From: a virus
Strand: one strand, 5' to 3'
DNA length: 64,000 nucleotides
Virus record (IMG/VR): IMGVR_UViG_3300036791_000400
Coordinates: 1 to 64,000 of that record
The notes beneath the pieces are model-generated. The model saw only the letters and a list, made by a program, of their open reading frames with translations, was not told where the DNA came from and ran no database searches. Both the position numbers and the translations under genes were made by a program. Within the stretch, counting starts at the first letter, position 1; each line of letters begins with the position of its first letter. This document shows, piece by piece, positions 56,209 through 63,666 of the stretch.

Positions 56209-57581
56209 CACTCCACCTTGATGCGAACGACCTCGCCCCACGGTGCGTCCACGTCCGTGGTCGCGGCCCAGATCACCGGATACGCGGGCGCAGCGTCGGG
56301 GAAGCTGCCGTACATGTCGGTCAGATAGACCAGGCACTCGGGTTTGAGATTATGTTCATCCACGTGGTCAAACACCGGCCGGAAGTCGGTACCGCCGCCG
56401 CCCATCACGCCCTTGGCACGCAGACCCTCGAACTCGTCCAGCGAGGCCACCTCATCCACCTGGGTCACCCGCATGTCGCAACCGATCACGGTGATCTGCC
56501 TGGGCTTGCAGTCGTTCAGTATCCCGCCCACTTCGGCCAGGAACGTATCCAGCTCCCTTGCTCCGATCGACCCTGACGTGTCGATGCCAACGACGACCAA
56601 TTCGCAGCCATAGCCCCGCCGGCCAGGCGCGATGACAAGGGGGTTCAGCGCGAGCCGGCGCCGGTTGGGCCGGGTCCAGGTCTCGCCACGCGAGCCGATC
56701 TTGCCGGTCATCAGGAGCCGGATGTGATCGCGCCAGTCGACCTGCGGGTCGAGAATGCTCTCGGCCAGCCGCTGGACCGAGCCGGGACAGTTGCCCATGG
56801 CCTTGGCGGCACCCAGCGCGCGCGCCACGGCTTCCTTGAACTCGTTGGCGTCGGGCAGGTCCACGGCGCCCGTGGCAGGGTCGACCGGGGGAGGCAGTAT
56901 CTCGTCGAACGTGCCCCCTTTGCCGCGCGCCGTGGGATCACCCCTGGCGCCCCTGGGCGCCTTGCCCGTTGATCCGGCTGTCGGTAACCCTTGCGGCGGC
57001 GCCCCTTGCTGCGGCCCCTGCGGGGCACCCTGGGCGGGTTGGTTACTACCGGAGGGAGGTTGACCCCCCTGGCCACCAGAGCTGCCCTGGCCCTGCCCCT
57101 GGCCCTGGCCGGGGGGTGGCTTCTGATACAGCCGCTCATAGATATCCTCCCAGAGTTCCGTGCCCTTGATCCGGGGATCAAACAGCCAGTCCGGGTTGAT
57201 CGCGCCGACGCCGGTCTCGACCAGATCGGCGTTGATCACGAAGTCCTCGCAGACGTTGGCGAACATGGACGAGTAGGGCAGGCCACGGATATCCCCCTCG
57301 CGGGTGTAGTAGGCGCCGCGCTGGCAGTGCCCGTTCACGATGTGGGACATCTCGTGGGCGAACACGAACACCTGCTCCTGGGTCTTCAGCGAACAGAAAT
57401 ACTCGGGGTTAATAAATATGTGCCGCCCATCGGTTGCGGCCGAGGGCACGTCCCTTGTGGGCACCTCCTTGGCGATCGAGTAGAACAGGTGGGAGTAGAA
57501 GGGTGTGGCGATCATGAACGCGACGCGCGCGGTCTGGACCTGACGCTCTTGTTCGGGTGATAGCTTGGCGCGGGTAAACAT
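56208..57581 (-). CDS. VWA-domain metallopeptidase-like protein (DUF2201-like)
   Basis: 457 residues from ATG 57581; an in-frame GTG six bases upstream is in the RBS. The N-terminal domain has a zinc HExxH, HEMSH at 76-80, followed by CEDFVINADL (111-120), the DUF2201-type predicted peptidase. A Gln/Gly/Pro-rich linker (156-220) separates it from a C-terminal VWA domain: DTSGS MIDAS motif at 334-338, then GGGGTDFRP and LTDMYG. Partner of the MoxR-type ATPase encoded at 59928: MoxR/VWA pairs act as chaperones or metal-insertion machines. Its start carries an operator-RBS. Confidence 0.8.
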   Translation of the reverse strand: MFTRAKLSPEQERQVQTARVAFMIATPFYSHLFYSIAKEVPTRDVPSAATDGRHIFINPEYFCSLKTQEQVFVFAHEMSHIVNGHCQRGAYYTREGDIRGLPYSSMFANVCEDFVINADLVETGVGAINPDWLFDPRIKGTELWEDIYERLYQKPPPGQGQGQGQGSSGGQGGQPPSGSNQPAQGAPQGPQQGAPPQGLPTAGSTGKAPRGARGDPTARGKGGTFDEILPPPVDPATGAVDLPDANEFKEAVARALGAAKAMGNCPGSVQRLAESILDPQVDWRDHIRLLMTGKIGSRGETWTRPNRRRLALNPLVIAPGRRGYGCELVVVGIDTSGSIGARELDTFLAEVGGILNDCKPRQITVIGCDMRVTQVDEVASLDEFEGLRAKGVMGGGGTDFRPVFDHVDEHNLKPECLVYLTDMYGSFPDAAPAYPVIWAATTDVDAPWGEVVRIKVE

Positions 57582-57586
57582 GCTCA

Positions 57587-57595
57587 CTCCGGTAG
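57587..57595. promoter_or_regulatory. operator variant forming the RBS of the VWA gene
   Basis: Reverse strand reads CCAACTACCGGAGTGAGCATG in two halves, CCAACTACCGG and AGTGAGCATG: operator left arm, then GGAG as Shine-Dalgarno five bases before ATG. Confidence 0.55.
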
Positions 57596-57607
57596 TTGGG
57601 TCAGGAT

Positions 57608-58159
57608 TTATCTCAGTCGGCTGGCGATCTTGGTCGCGATGTGTCTCCGATCGCGGCGATTGAGCTTGGGTAACTCTTCCTTCTCCGCTTTGACCGGCTC
57701 AGCTTTCACGCTGAGTGAATTATAGCGCAGCCAGTCGGGGCACTGGATCAGGATGGTTTTGTCGTTAGCGTCGTAGGTGAACTCGACATCCCCGAGTGGG
57801 GCGGGCACTTCGTTGATCGCGTAGTGCTTGAAGCGAACGAACGCGATGTTCATCGCAAATGTCAGCGCGCCCGCTTTGCTGACGGCGAGTACGTAGCCGC
57901 GCTGATCCCCTTCGGTGAGCATCAGGAAGCCGGCGTCCTCGCCGGTGCCCTCGTGGATGTCCACGTGCAGGCTCTTGCGACCGTTGGGATCGGTGTGCAA
58001 TTTCCAGCCCAGCGCGTCGATCAGCACCTGGTTGATGTAGAACGCCACGCTGCGCGGATGCTTGTCGTCCTGTAGGTAACACGACATGCGCACGTTGGGC
58101 TGGTCGGTGACGGTGCGCCAGCCGCCGGAGGCTGCCTTGTCGACTTTGGTAAAGGTCAT
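57608..58159 (-). CDS. hypothetical protein
   Basis: 183 residues. Beta-rich core with RSVAFYINQVLIDALGWK, HVDIHEGTGEDAGFLMLTEG and RFKHYAINEVPAPLGDVEFT, then a Lys/Glu-rich linker and a basic tail (KLNRRDRRHIATKIASR). There is no catalytic motif. Preceded by the composite operator/hairpin module (58178-58216) and an RBS with GAGAGAGTGAGC. Function unknown; promoter-proximal after a regulatory element. Confidence 0.6.
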   Translation of the reverse strand: MTFTKVDKAASGGWRTVTDQPNVRMSCYLQDDKHPRSVAFYINQVLIDALGWKLHTDPNGRKSLHVDIHEGTGEDAGFLMLTEGDQRGYVLAVSKAGALTFAMNIAFVRFKHYAINEVPAPLGDVEFTYDANDKTILIQCPDWLRYNSLSVKAEPVKAEKEELPKLNRRDRRHIATKIASRLR

Positions 58160-58177
58160 CTGCTCACTCTCTCATAT

Positions 58178-58216
58178 TTCGGCGCCGCCTGCGGCGGACG
58201 CGATTGACTACGGTAG
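58178..58216. promoter_or_regulatory. composite hairpin plus operator leader (minus orientation)
   Basis: In the leftward direction: operator GACTACCGTAGTC (core 58208-58216), seven-base gap, then the hairpin block CCGCCGCAGGCGGCGCCGAA (58197-58178), then GAGAGAGTGAGC and ATG 58159. This is the same order and the same 20-base hairpin block as 3093-3134 in front of the gene at 3155, 55 kb away. Confidence 0.65.
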
Positions 58217-58447
58217 TCAGTCAAGGTGAAGGTTGCGCCGGGTCTCGTACACCTTGCCCCATGAACGCTCGTGCCAGTTGAGCGCCTCGACAATCAAACG
58301 CACATCGTCGAGGTTATGGATGCTCGCCATCACACGCGGCGTGGCGCCTTCCTCGCGTTCGACGATGTGGTAGAGCGTGCGGAACGACGCAGGCTCGGTG
58401 GCGCCGACCTCGTAGCTATAGCGTGAAGTGTTGGTTTGCGCGATCAT
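58217..58447 (-). CDS. small hypothetical protein
   Basis: 76 residues; SD AGGAGGG upstream of ATG 58447. A small alpha/beta protein (SFRTLYHIVEREEGATPRVM, HNLDDVRLIVEALNWHERSW). Coupled to the gene upstream by 4 bases. No family recognised. The operator core follows the stop almost directly. Confidence 0.55.
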   Translation of the reverse strand: MIAQTNTSRYSYEVGATEPASFRTLYHIVEREEGATPRVMASIHNLDDVRLIVEALNWHERSWGKVYETRRNLHLD

Positions 58448-58632
58448 TCGTTGTTACCCTCCTGTATAACTTCGACACACACCTCCTGAAGCTCAGGCGT
58501 GCCGGCGATGTGCTCGTTCTCGCGGATGATGCTCTCGGCCACGATGCGTGCGTGGTCCTCGTCGCGCGCAGCGATCTCCAGGTGAAAGCCGCCGGCCCAG
58601 TAGACCGTGCCCTCGATCACATAGGTCTTCAT
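58444..58632 (-). CDS. small hypothetical alpha/beta protein
   Basis: 62 residues. MKTYVIEGTVYWAGGFHLEI then AARDEDHARIVAESIIREN; strands followed by a helix, an arrangement seen in many small phage early proteins. It shares this style (short strand, acidic helix) with the 61101 product. Translation starts at ATG 58632 downstream of a hairpin/operator module. Function unknown. Confidence 0.55.
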   Translation of the reverse strand: MKTYVIEGTVYWAGGFHLEIAARDEDHARIVAESIIRENEHIAGTPELQEVCVEVIQEGNNE

Positions 58633-58650
58633 TGCTCATGCCTCCTCGCC

Positions 58651-58711
58651 GCATCGCGCGGCTCGACTGACTACGGTAGTATGGTGGCGTCCGGCTGCGC
58701 CGGCGCCGATG
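58651..58711. promoter_or_regulatory. third composite operator/hairpin module
   Basis: CTCGCCGCATCGCGCGGCTCGAC precedes ACTACGGTAGT (58670-58680, core 58671-58679), then TCCGGCTGCGCCGGCGCCGA (58692-58711). The second hairpin stem is CCGGC-TGC-GCCGG, while the other two modules have CCGCC-GCA-GGCGG: a paired base change that keeps the stem. It sits upstream of the 58632 gene. Confidence 0.55.
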
Positions 58712-58720
58712 TATGGGTCT

Positions 58721-58936
58721 TCACTCGGTATGCTCCTTTGGGTTGGGTAAGCGTAGCGGTGGTGGTACGCCCAGCTCGTGCAGCCGCGACGTGGCCACGC
58801 TCAGTCGGGCGCAGTGGGGTACCAGGTCCCAGTTGCACTCGATCGCCAGTATGAGTGACCTCGCCGCGTTGATAGCTTCAGCGCGCAGCGTGCGTTCATG
58901 CAGTCTGCGCGCTGCCGCGCGCTGGTCTTCGTCCAT
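58721..58936 (-). CDS. small helical hypothetical protein
   Basis: 71 residues from ATG 58936, overlapping the previous gene's stop (ATGA). Ala/Arg-rich helices (QRAAARRLHERTLRAEAINA) and LSVATSRLHELGVPPPLRLP. No family. Part of the operon headed by the AAA/DUF3150-like genes. Confidence 0.55.
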   Translation of the reverse strand: MDEDQRAAARRLHERTLRAEAINAARSLILAIECNWDLVPHCARLSVATSRLHELGVPPPLRLPNPKEHTE

Positions 58937-59838
58937 CACAATCCCCACTGGTTCAGCTTGTCGGTGATCGTGCGTGCCTGGGACACAACATCGGCACGGA
59001 CGCGAGCGTCCGTGCGAAGGTCCTTCGCATCCACGCCGTCCAGCATGGCTTTGATGTCGGTTACTACGGTAGCGATCCGTGGGTCGCCAGCGCAGTTGAA
59101 CCCGGGCAAGAGCCCGATCAGATCGCGCACCCCCTCAATCGTGCCCGCTTTGAAGCGGGCATCAGGGTCAGACAGCCGCTGGATCATGGGCTCGATGGCA
59201 TGGCGCACGCGTTCCCACATCTCAGCCTGCGCGATCTGCGCGGCGGCCTCCTGCTTCTTCAGGAGCCCGGCCGACAACTTCTCGATGAACGCCTCGGGCA
59301 GGTTGGCAAAGGCGCTGGCGGCGGGGATCGGCGCGAAGTCGAAGCTTAGCCTGAAGGCGCGCCTGACTTCATCGGGTGTCGGGTAATCATCCGCGTTGGC
59401 GAGGCCCGCGAGATTGGCCTGGGCCTGGATCATCAGGTCCGGGTAATCATGCACGAACTTGTCGCGCTCGGTGAGCGCGAGTGCGCGAAGTTTCCCCATC
59501 TCCTTCATGTAGCGCTCGAACAACATCGTGGGCAGGAGCCTGGGTCCGGTCTGGCGTTCGGCGTGGGGGTTGCTCACCCACGGTAGTGTGAGAGAGTAAT
59601 GCGCCGCACGTGCTGCGGTGTAGGCAGCACGCGTGGCCTTGAGCTGTGTGTCACACCCAGACAGCAGGTTCTTGATCGCGCGGCCCACGTTACCCACAGC
59701 ATTGTGCTGCGCTTTGGCTTCGTCCATGATCTTCCGATCCGTCCTCTCTGCGCCCCACATGCTGATCGAGAGATCAGCCAGTAGTGCGGTGCTACGCACA
59801 GCGTCGGCCAGGTCGGTCTGTGTCACGTTCATATCCAT
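58936..59838 (-). CDS. DUF3150-like protein of the MoxR/VWA set
   Basis: 300 residues from ATG 59838 (GAGGG RBS); ATG 59853 is possible. Helical throughout (DAVRSTALLADLSISMWGAE), with AERTDRKIMDEAKAQHNAVG and GRAIKNLLSG, and later RRAFRLSFDFAPIPA. The pattern of an N-terminal TD..I..E...KH-type region and helical body resembles DUF3150 proteins encoded beside AAA ATPases and VWA proteins. With its neighbours it suggests a three-component machine. Confidence 0.5.
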   Translation of the reverse strand: MDMNVTQTDLADAVRSTALLADLSISMWGAERTDRKIMDEAKAQHNAVGNVGRAIKNLLSGCDTQLKATRAAYTAARAAHYSLTLPWVSNPHAERQTGPRLLPTMLFERYMKEMGKLRALALTERDKFVHDYPDLMIQAQANLAGLANADDYPTPDEVRRAFRLSFDFAPIPAASAFANLPEAFIEKLSAGLLKKQEAAAQIAQAEMWERVRHAIEPMIQRLSDPDARFKAGTIEGVRDLIGLLPGFNCAGDPRIATVVTDIKAMLDGVDAKDLRTDARVRADVVSQARTITDKLNQWGL

Positions 59839-59859
59839 AGTCGTGTCCCTCATTGTTCT

Positions 59860-59868
59860 CTACGGTAG
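59860..59868. promoter_or_regulatory. operator core upstream of the DUF3150-like gene
   Basis: CTACGGTAG, 22 bases before ATG 59838, in the 74-base gap between the AAA gene stop and this gene. Confidence 0.55.
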
Positions 59869-59918
59869 TGGAGGATAGCATAGGCTATCCCACACTGTCA
59901 CGCTTGATACCACGTCTG

Positions 59919-59940
59919 ATCGCGCGGCTAGCCGCGCGAT
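59919..59940 (-). terminator. perfect 22-base palindrome across the AAA gene stop codon
   Basis: ATCGCGCGGC-TA-GCCGCGCGAT, spanning the TAG of the AAA gene (59928-59930). Very stable stem; no T-tract. Possibly attenuates transcription at the gene end, or protects the RNA 3' end. Confidence 0.5.
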
Positions 59941-61094
59941 GCCTTCAGGATTTCCTGGTTCTTGAGCAACCAGTCCACGAACTGCTTGCTGTTCGCGACC
60001 GCCTTGGCCTTCTCCTGCTGGTTGGTGATCGTGCGCACCGCGAGCACCTGCATCTCGACGTTCATTCTGGTGATGTATTTAAGTACGTTGTCTGCGTTCT
60101 TGCCAGTGACATTGTGCGCCAGCATGAAGGCACATACCATCTGTGCATCACGCTGTTCAGGCAGCTTGGCGGTGGTGGGATTGCGCTCGATATCCGCCAT
60201 ATCAGGAAGCTGGTCTGCATAGCGCAGATGCACGAAGTACTGTGCGCTCTCACCACCACCGATCCACCCGGCGCATACCTCACGTGCCACTTGGTCAGTG
60301 GGCAGACGGCCGGCGAGCACGTCATCATTCGTTCTGAGCGCCTGTAGGTCGCGGTCCATCATGACCAGCGTCCTGGGCGTGCAAAAGGGATCATCGCCCG
60401 GTGGCACGGTGTCACGGAACACCAGATCGGGCTGGCGGTTGGCGAAGCTGATGGTGAGATGGTGCGGCCGATCGCCCTCCGGTAGTAAGTTCACCCAGTG
60501 GTTCCACGCTGGCAGCGACGGGTCCACGCGCAGGAGCATGCGCCGGTTGGTGATGAACGTGAGCGAGCGTAATACACCGGCGCGATCACTCATGCGGTTG
60601 GACGCGGCGATCACGCGCCATCCATCTGGAAGTCTGTCGTCTCCTACTTCACCATGAAGCAGCAGCTCCGCTGCGGCTTTCTTGGTGTCGTCCTCGGCCT
60701 GGCCGAACTCATCCAAAAAACAAACCCCTACCTTCGGTATGGGTTGATCCCATTCTCCTTTGCGCTTCACACTACCGTCGGGAAGAAAGACGGTGGTGTT
60801 TAAGATCACCGGGTACCAGGGAGGTGTACTAAACACCGTGCCCGGCTTCGGTATGGCTTTGGTGGGTAACATAAATCCACGCACGTCGACGGACTGGAGC
60901 GTGGCGAGCATGTGCACGCCCAACCCCACGGGCGCGCTTATTTCGCGCGCAAGCGCGGCGCAGTATTCTTGAACGACAGAGGATTTGCCCACCCCTGGCG
61001 GGCTCTCCAGGGCGATCGCGTTGGCGCGGTTTGGTTTACCCAGGCTCGCGACGTGCGTCCTGAGCATAACCTGCATTGCGGCTTGTAGGTCCAT
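59928..61094 (-). CDS. MoxR-type AAA+ ATPase
   Basis: 388 residues. Walker A SPPGVGKS at 31-38, Walker B VCFLDEF at 124-130, sensor 1-like VIAASNRMSD, and arginine-finger candidates in LTFITNRRM; the order and insertion pattern match the MoxR/CobS-like clade. These ATPases remodel a partner VWA protein; here the likely partner is encoded at 56208. The gene's start has AGGAGTGAGC. Phage-encoded MoxR/VWA systems are known but functionally obscure. Confidence 0.8.
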   Translation of the reverse strand: MDLQAAMQVMLRTHVASLGKPNRANAIALESPPGVGKSSVVQEYCAALAREISAPVGLGVHMLATLQSVDVRGFMLPTKAIPKPGTVFSTPPWYPVILNTTVFLPDGSVKRKGEWDQPIPKVGVCFLDEFGQAEDDTKKAAAELLLHGEVGDDRLPDGWRVIAASNRMSDRAGVLRSLTFITNRRMLLRVDPSLPAWNHWVNLLPEGDRPHHLTISFANRQPDLVFRDTVPPGDDPFCTPRTLVMMDRDLQALRTNDDVLAGRLPTDQVAREVCAGWIGGGESAQYFVHLRYADQLPDMADIERNPTTAKLPEQRDAQMVCAFMLAHNVTGKNADNVLKYITRMNVEMQVLAVRTITNQQEKAKAVANSKQFVDWLLKNQEILKASRG

Positions 61095-61100
61095 GTAAGC

Positions 61101-61304
61101 TCACTCCTGCTCAGTTATGTCCTTATACTCGGCGTCGCCGTGCCGGTCCCACCAGCCCAGGCCCACGTCAGGCTCGAACTCCAGGTCATAGTCCTCCTGC
61201 TCCAGCTTCTCGATCGCGGCCTCGTACGTGTCAGCCTCGATCTCGGTCGTCGCGATGATGTCGATGGTGGCGCGGTCGCGCACTTCGATGATGAACTTAG
61301 GCAT
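61101..61304 (-). CDS. small hypothetical protein
   Basis: 67 residues, beta-alpha-beta (KFIIEVRDRATIDIIATTEI, EAAIEKLEQEDYDLEF) and an acidic end. RBS is the operator variant at 61314-61322 (reverse strand ACTACCGGAGTGAG). Resembles the 58444 product in layout. No function known. Confidence 0.6.
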   Translation of the reverse strand: MPKFIIEVRDRATIDIIATTEIEADTYEAAIEKLEQEDYDLEFEPDVGLGWWDRHGDAEYKDITEQE

Positions 61305-61313
61305 GTGATCTCA

Positions 61314-61322
61314 CTCCGGTAG
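61314..61322. promoter_or_regulatory. operator variant forming the RBS of the 61304 gene
   Basis: CTCCGGTAG on the plus strand; the minus strand gives CCAACTACCGGAGTGAG before ATG 61304. Confidence 0.5.
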
Positions 61323-61334
61323 TTGGTTTGGTAA

Positions 61335-61637
61335 CTATCTGTCGTAGGCGTGACACGACGCAGGCTGATCGGCGGGTCGTTGGTCGCATGGATGGTCCGG
61401 GTCGTAGTGCTGCGCCCCTGTGGCGCCGTAAGAAGGCGCGTTGGTTCGCGGGTCCGGCAAGTACGGCTCGGCCATGCGAAGCCGGTATTGGTACAGTTCA
61501 AGCTGATCGTGCAAGCGATCCATCTCGACGAAGAACATATCCTCATCGAGGGGCGCAGCACGTGTGCTCACTGCCATCGCCGCACCAAGCGCGGCGCATA
61601 ACGTGATACGCGCGATCATTCGTTTTTGTTTATACAT
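61335..61637 (-). CDS. putative secreted protein with signal peptide
   Basis: 100 residues from ATG 61637; a second start at ATG 61619 is possible. KRMIARITLCAALGAAMAVS followed by TRAAP is a clear signal peptide, so the mature part (about 70 residues) is periplasmic. It contains a coiled-coil segment (FFVEMDRLHDQLELYQYRLR) and a Pro/His/Cys tail. Size and topology could fit an outer-membrane spanin, but no lipobox is visible (Ala-Ala-Pro). Confidence 0.5.
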   Translation of the reverse strand: MYKQKRMIARITLCAALGAAMAVSTRAAPLDEDMFFVEMDRLHDQLELYQYRLRMAEPYLPDPRTNAPSYGATGAQHYDPDHPCDQRPADQPASCHAYDR

Positions 61638-61824
61638 CGTCGCGCACCCTGGGCTTAGGCTGGCACGCACATGCTGCGTGCCAGCGCGCCGCGTCAAAGC
61701 GTGTGTTATCCTGTTTGAACAGTTCACCCAGGTCACACACGATGGCGGCCATCGCGCTGTCGTTGGACTGGCGACGCCAGCGGGAGATGATCGCGGCGAT
61801 CCTGGTATAATCTTTGCGGCTCAT
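61630..61824 (-). CDS. conserved-type small phage protein
   Basis: 64 residues from ATG 61824 with GAGGAG eight bases upstream; the longer GTG start is in the RBS. The motif KQDNTRFDAARWHAACACQP recalls small proteins common in podoviruses ending in DN.RFD..RF..AC. Basic helices precede it. Function unknown. Overlaps the secreted-protein gene by 8 bases. Confidence 0.55.
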   Translation of the reverse strand: MSRKDYTRIAAIISRWRRQSNDSAMAAIVCDLGELFKQDNTRFDAARWHAACACQPKPRVRDDV

Positions 61825-61856
61825 GTTGCTCACTCCTCTTGGTTTAGGCTGGCAGC

Positions 61857-62738
61857 TTACGCTGCCAGCAACTCGCTCACTTCATTCTCCTCGTCGTCGC
61901 TGTCGTTAAGCACGTCGTTAAGAAAGTCGCACGCGCCCTCGGCAGGTTCACTTACTACGGGCGTGATGTGGGTCGCTGTCACGGTCACAGGTATCGGCGC
62001 TTGCGCCGGCTCGCTACGCGCGAGCATCTCGTTACGCGAAGCTTTGAGAACTTCGGCCGTCGCGTCGGCGATGAAGTCAACCATTGTCTTGAAGTCATCG
62101 TATGCGAAGTCGTCATACATCGCCTGAAGCTGATCACGCATGGCCTTCAGACGACGCTCGATCCTCTCAGCATCATGATCTGGATCGTTAGCGATCGCGT
62201 AAGCGATCAGACCAGATGGGCTGATGTCGGTGAACTTGTCCGCGCGCACATCGCGTGCGATCTGCGAGATCAGGTGATACTTGCGCGTGCGCCACTTGCG
62301 CACCGGCATCGGAACGTTCTTCTTGTCCTCCTTCTCCGCGTTATCATAGTCATCCTGTTCCGCCTGCCACACGTCGTTGCAGACCCTGAGTATGTCCGCG
62401 AACTTGTCGCGAACTTTCGGGCTGGCGACGTTGCGCATCTCGCTGATGAACGTGGCCACGGTCTTTGCCGACCGATCCTCTGGCGCGGCGTTGGACATCT
62501 TGGCTGCGTGCTGACACGCTTTCTCGACCTCGCCACTTGTCCATGATCCCGCGCTGGACATACCAGCGACCTGCGACATGATATCTATGCGCGATACCTG
62601 TAGGTCAGCCGCAATACGATTTGCTTCGTCGCGGTGCTCGTTGGCCATGTCCACGTCGGGCGCGATGACCACGCACGCACCACGGATTTGCGCCGCGATG
62701 CTCGCGATGCGATCAGTAATCTGCTCACTCTTAGCCAT
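61857..62738 (-). CDS. hypothetical protein with acidic C-terminus
   Basis: 293 residues; RBS GGAGTGAGC. Helical (ITDRIASIAAQIRGACVVIA, SAKTVATFISEMRNVASPKV, ERIERRLKAMRDQLQAMYDD), ending with a strongly acidic segment (LNDVLNDSDDEENEVSELLA). Acidic tails often engage basic regions of partner proteins or mimic nucleic acid. An operator variant lies at 61955. No family recognised. Confidence 0.55.
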   Translation of the reverse strand: MAKSEQITDRIASIAAQIRGACVVIAPDVDMANEHRDEANRIAADLQVSRIDIMSQVAGMSSAGSWTSGEVEKACQHAAKMSNAAPEDRSAKTVATFISEMRNVASPKVRDKFADILRVCNDVWQAEQDDYDNAEKEDKKNVPMPVRKWRTRKYHLISQIARDVRADKFTDISPSGLIAYAIANDPDHDAERIERRLKAMRDQLQAMYDDFAYDDFKTMVDFIADATAEVLKASRNEMLARSEPAQAPIPVTVTATHITPVVSEPAEGACDFLNDVLNDSDDEENEVSELLAA

Positions 62739-62758
62739 TGCTCACTCCAATATGTTCG

Positions 62759-62778
62759 CTCGCGCCTGATGGCGCGAG
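62759..62778. promoter_or_regulatory. perfect GC hairpin (CTCGCGCC-TGAT-GGCGCGAG)
   Basis: Eight-base stem in the gap between the 61857 and 62793 genes. Same CTCGCGCCTG start as the hairpins at 3068 and 3775. It may attenuate or stabilise the leftward transcript. Confidence 0.5.
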
Positions 62779-62792
62779 ATAGGCTTTGGTAC

Positions 62793-62969
62793 TCAGGCGC
62801 GACGGTTGAACATGAAGGCTTCGAACGTGTCCAGGATCACGTCAGGATCATCGTCGAAGCCGGGCACGAACGGGTCGAAGCTGTCGTCCAGGTCTGAACA
62901 AGACTGGAACTCATCGTCCATATCGAGCCCAGGCAACACGCGAGACACGAGATAGCACACATCAGACAT
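62793..62969 (-). CDS. 58-residue acidic protein
   Basis: From ATG 62969 after operator-RBS CTACCGGAG (62981-62989), GGAG 11 bases before the start. Highly acidic (DMDDEFQSCSDLDDSFDPFV, FDDDPDVILDTFEAF), with three Cys. Acidic small phage proteins can mimic DNA to inhibit host enzymes, but this is only a composition-based suggestion. Confidence 0.55.
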   Translation of the reverse strand: MSDVCYLVSRVLPGLDMDDEFQSCSDLDDSFDPFVPGFDDDPDVILDTFEAFMFNRRA

Positions 62970-62980
62970 AGTGTTGTTTA

Positions 62981-62989
62981 CTCCGGTAG
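62981..62989. promoter_or_regulatory. operator variant forming the RBS of the 62969 gene
   Basis: CTCCGGTAG; reverse strand TACTACCGGAGTAAAC. The GGAG is the only visible Shine-Dalgarno site for that gene. Confidence 0.5.
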
Positions 62990-63004
62990 TAGTGGTGGGT
63001 GGTT

Positions 63005-63205
63005 TCAGATAAAGTGCAACAGCGTGGCAACGGAGATTGCGACCGCGCCCAGCAGGATCACGGCACACCAGGCATCGCGGCCCACGCGCCAGACTGGCGC
63101 ATGTAGTGGCGTGATTGTGGGTGTAATGCGCGCTTTCTGCCACGCCGCGTACTTGGCTTCCTGCTGGCGACGCCAGGCCGCGTCATATGGATCACTGTAT
63201 GCCAC
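63005..63205 (-). CDS. small membrane-anchored protein
   Basis: 66 residues from GTG 63205 with AAGGA upstream and the operator core (63222-63230) just before; ATG 63277 would give 90 residues with an extra N-terminal hydrophobic segment. The C-terminus is a transmembrane helix (WCAVILLGAVAISVATLLHF). The N-terminal part is charged (AAWRRQQEAKYAAWQKARIT). Function unknown; a tail-anchored protein. Confidence 0.45.
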   Translation of the reverse strand: MAYSDPYDAAWRRQQEAKYAAWQKARITPTITPLHAPVWRVGRDAWCAVILLGAVAISVATLLHFI

Positions 63206-63221
63206 GATAGGCTTTTCCTTT

Positions 63222-63230
63222 CTACGGTAG
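63222..63230. promoter_or_regulatory. operator core before the 63205 gene
   Basis: CTACGGTAG within TCTACGGTAGTGGTAG. In leftward reading the motif is followed by an AAAGGAAAAG ribosome site. Confidence 0.5.
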
Positions 63231-63286
63231 TGGTAGGCTAACACAAATCCACTAACAATCACAGTGGACACACTCATGGAAAACAG

Positions 63287-63312
63287 AAAAACGGTATCAA
63301 GTTACCGTTTTT
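63287..63312. terminator. bidirectional hairpin terminator
   Basis: AAAAACGGTA (63287-63296) pairs perfectly with TACCGTTTTT (63303-63312); A/T tails on both sides allow termination in both directions. It borders the origin-like region on its left. Confidence 0.65.
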
Positions 63313-63337
63313 GGCAGCGAGGGACAGGTTTGGGCCT

Positions 63338-63666
63338 GTCCTAGTGTAGATACATGTCCTAGTAAGTGTCCTAGTCCGCGTCCTAGTCAAGCTGTTGTAA
63401 TCGTTGGACAAACTTACTCGGATACCACATGGACTTGTAGAATGTTCGGAACATGAGGGAGACGCTCTAGGACGTTAGTTGACACAATGTGCCGTTTTTC
63501 ACTAACGGCGAGAGAGCCTCGCGGAAGAGACCTCAATCTCCAATTCTACAAGTCCAAGTGAAAGTTTAGTTAAGTAAAGTAAGTAAGATCAATAGGTTGA
63601 CTAGGACGCGCACTAGGACATCCACTAGGACACCACTGGGACAGGGGCGGTCGCTCGCGTCCTAGT
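63338..63666. other. origin-like region with mirrored iteron arrays
   Basis: Gene-free region. Left array: GTCCTAGT at 63338, 63356, 63368 and 63380. Right array in inverted orientation: ACTAGGAC at 63600, 63612, 63624 and a one-base variant at 63635, at 11-12-base steps; one further forward copy at 63659 and a variant TCTAGGAC at 63466. Between them an inverted repeat GGACTTGTAGAAT (63431-63443) / ATTCTACAAGTCC (63543-63555), an inner CGTTAGT/ACTAACG (63473-63479/63501-63507), and an AT-rich stretch near 63560-63600. This resembles an iteron-type replication origin, but a partition or transcription control site is possible. Confidence 0.6.

Noticed and set aside
63338-63666. CRISPR-like array
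   Set aside because: Repeats are only 8 bases with 3-10-base gaps and inverted halves; no cas genes nearby. Iteron or regulator-site interpretation fits better.
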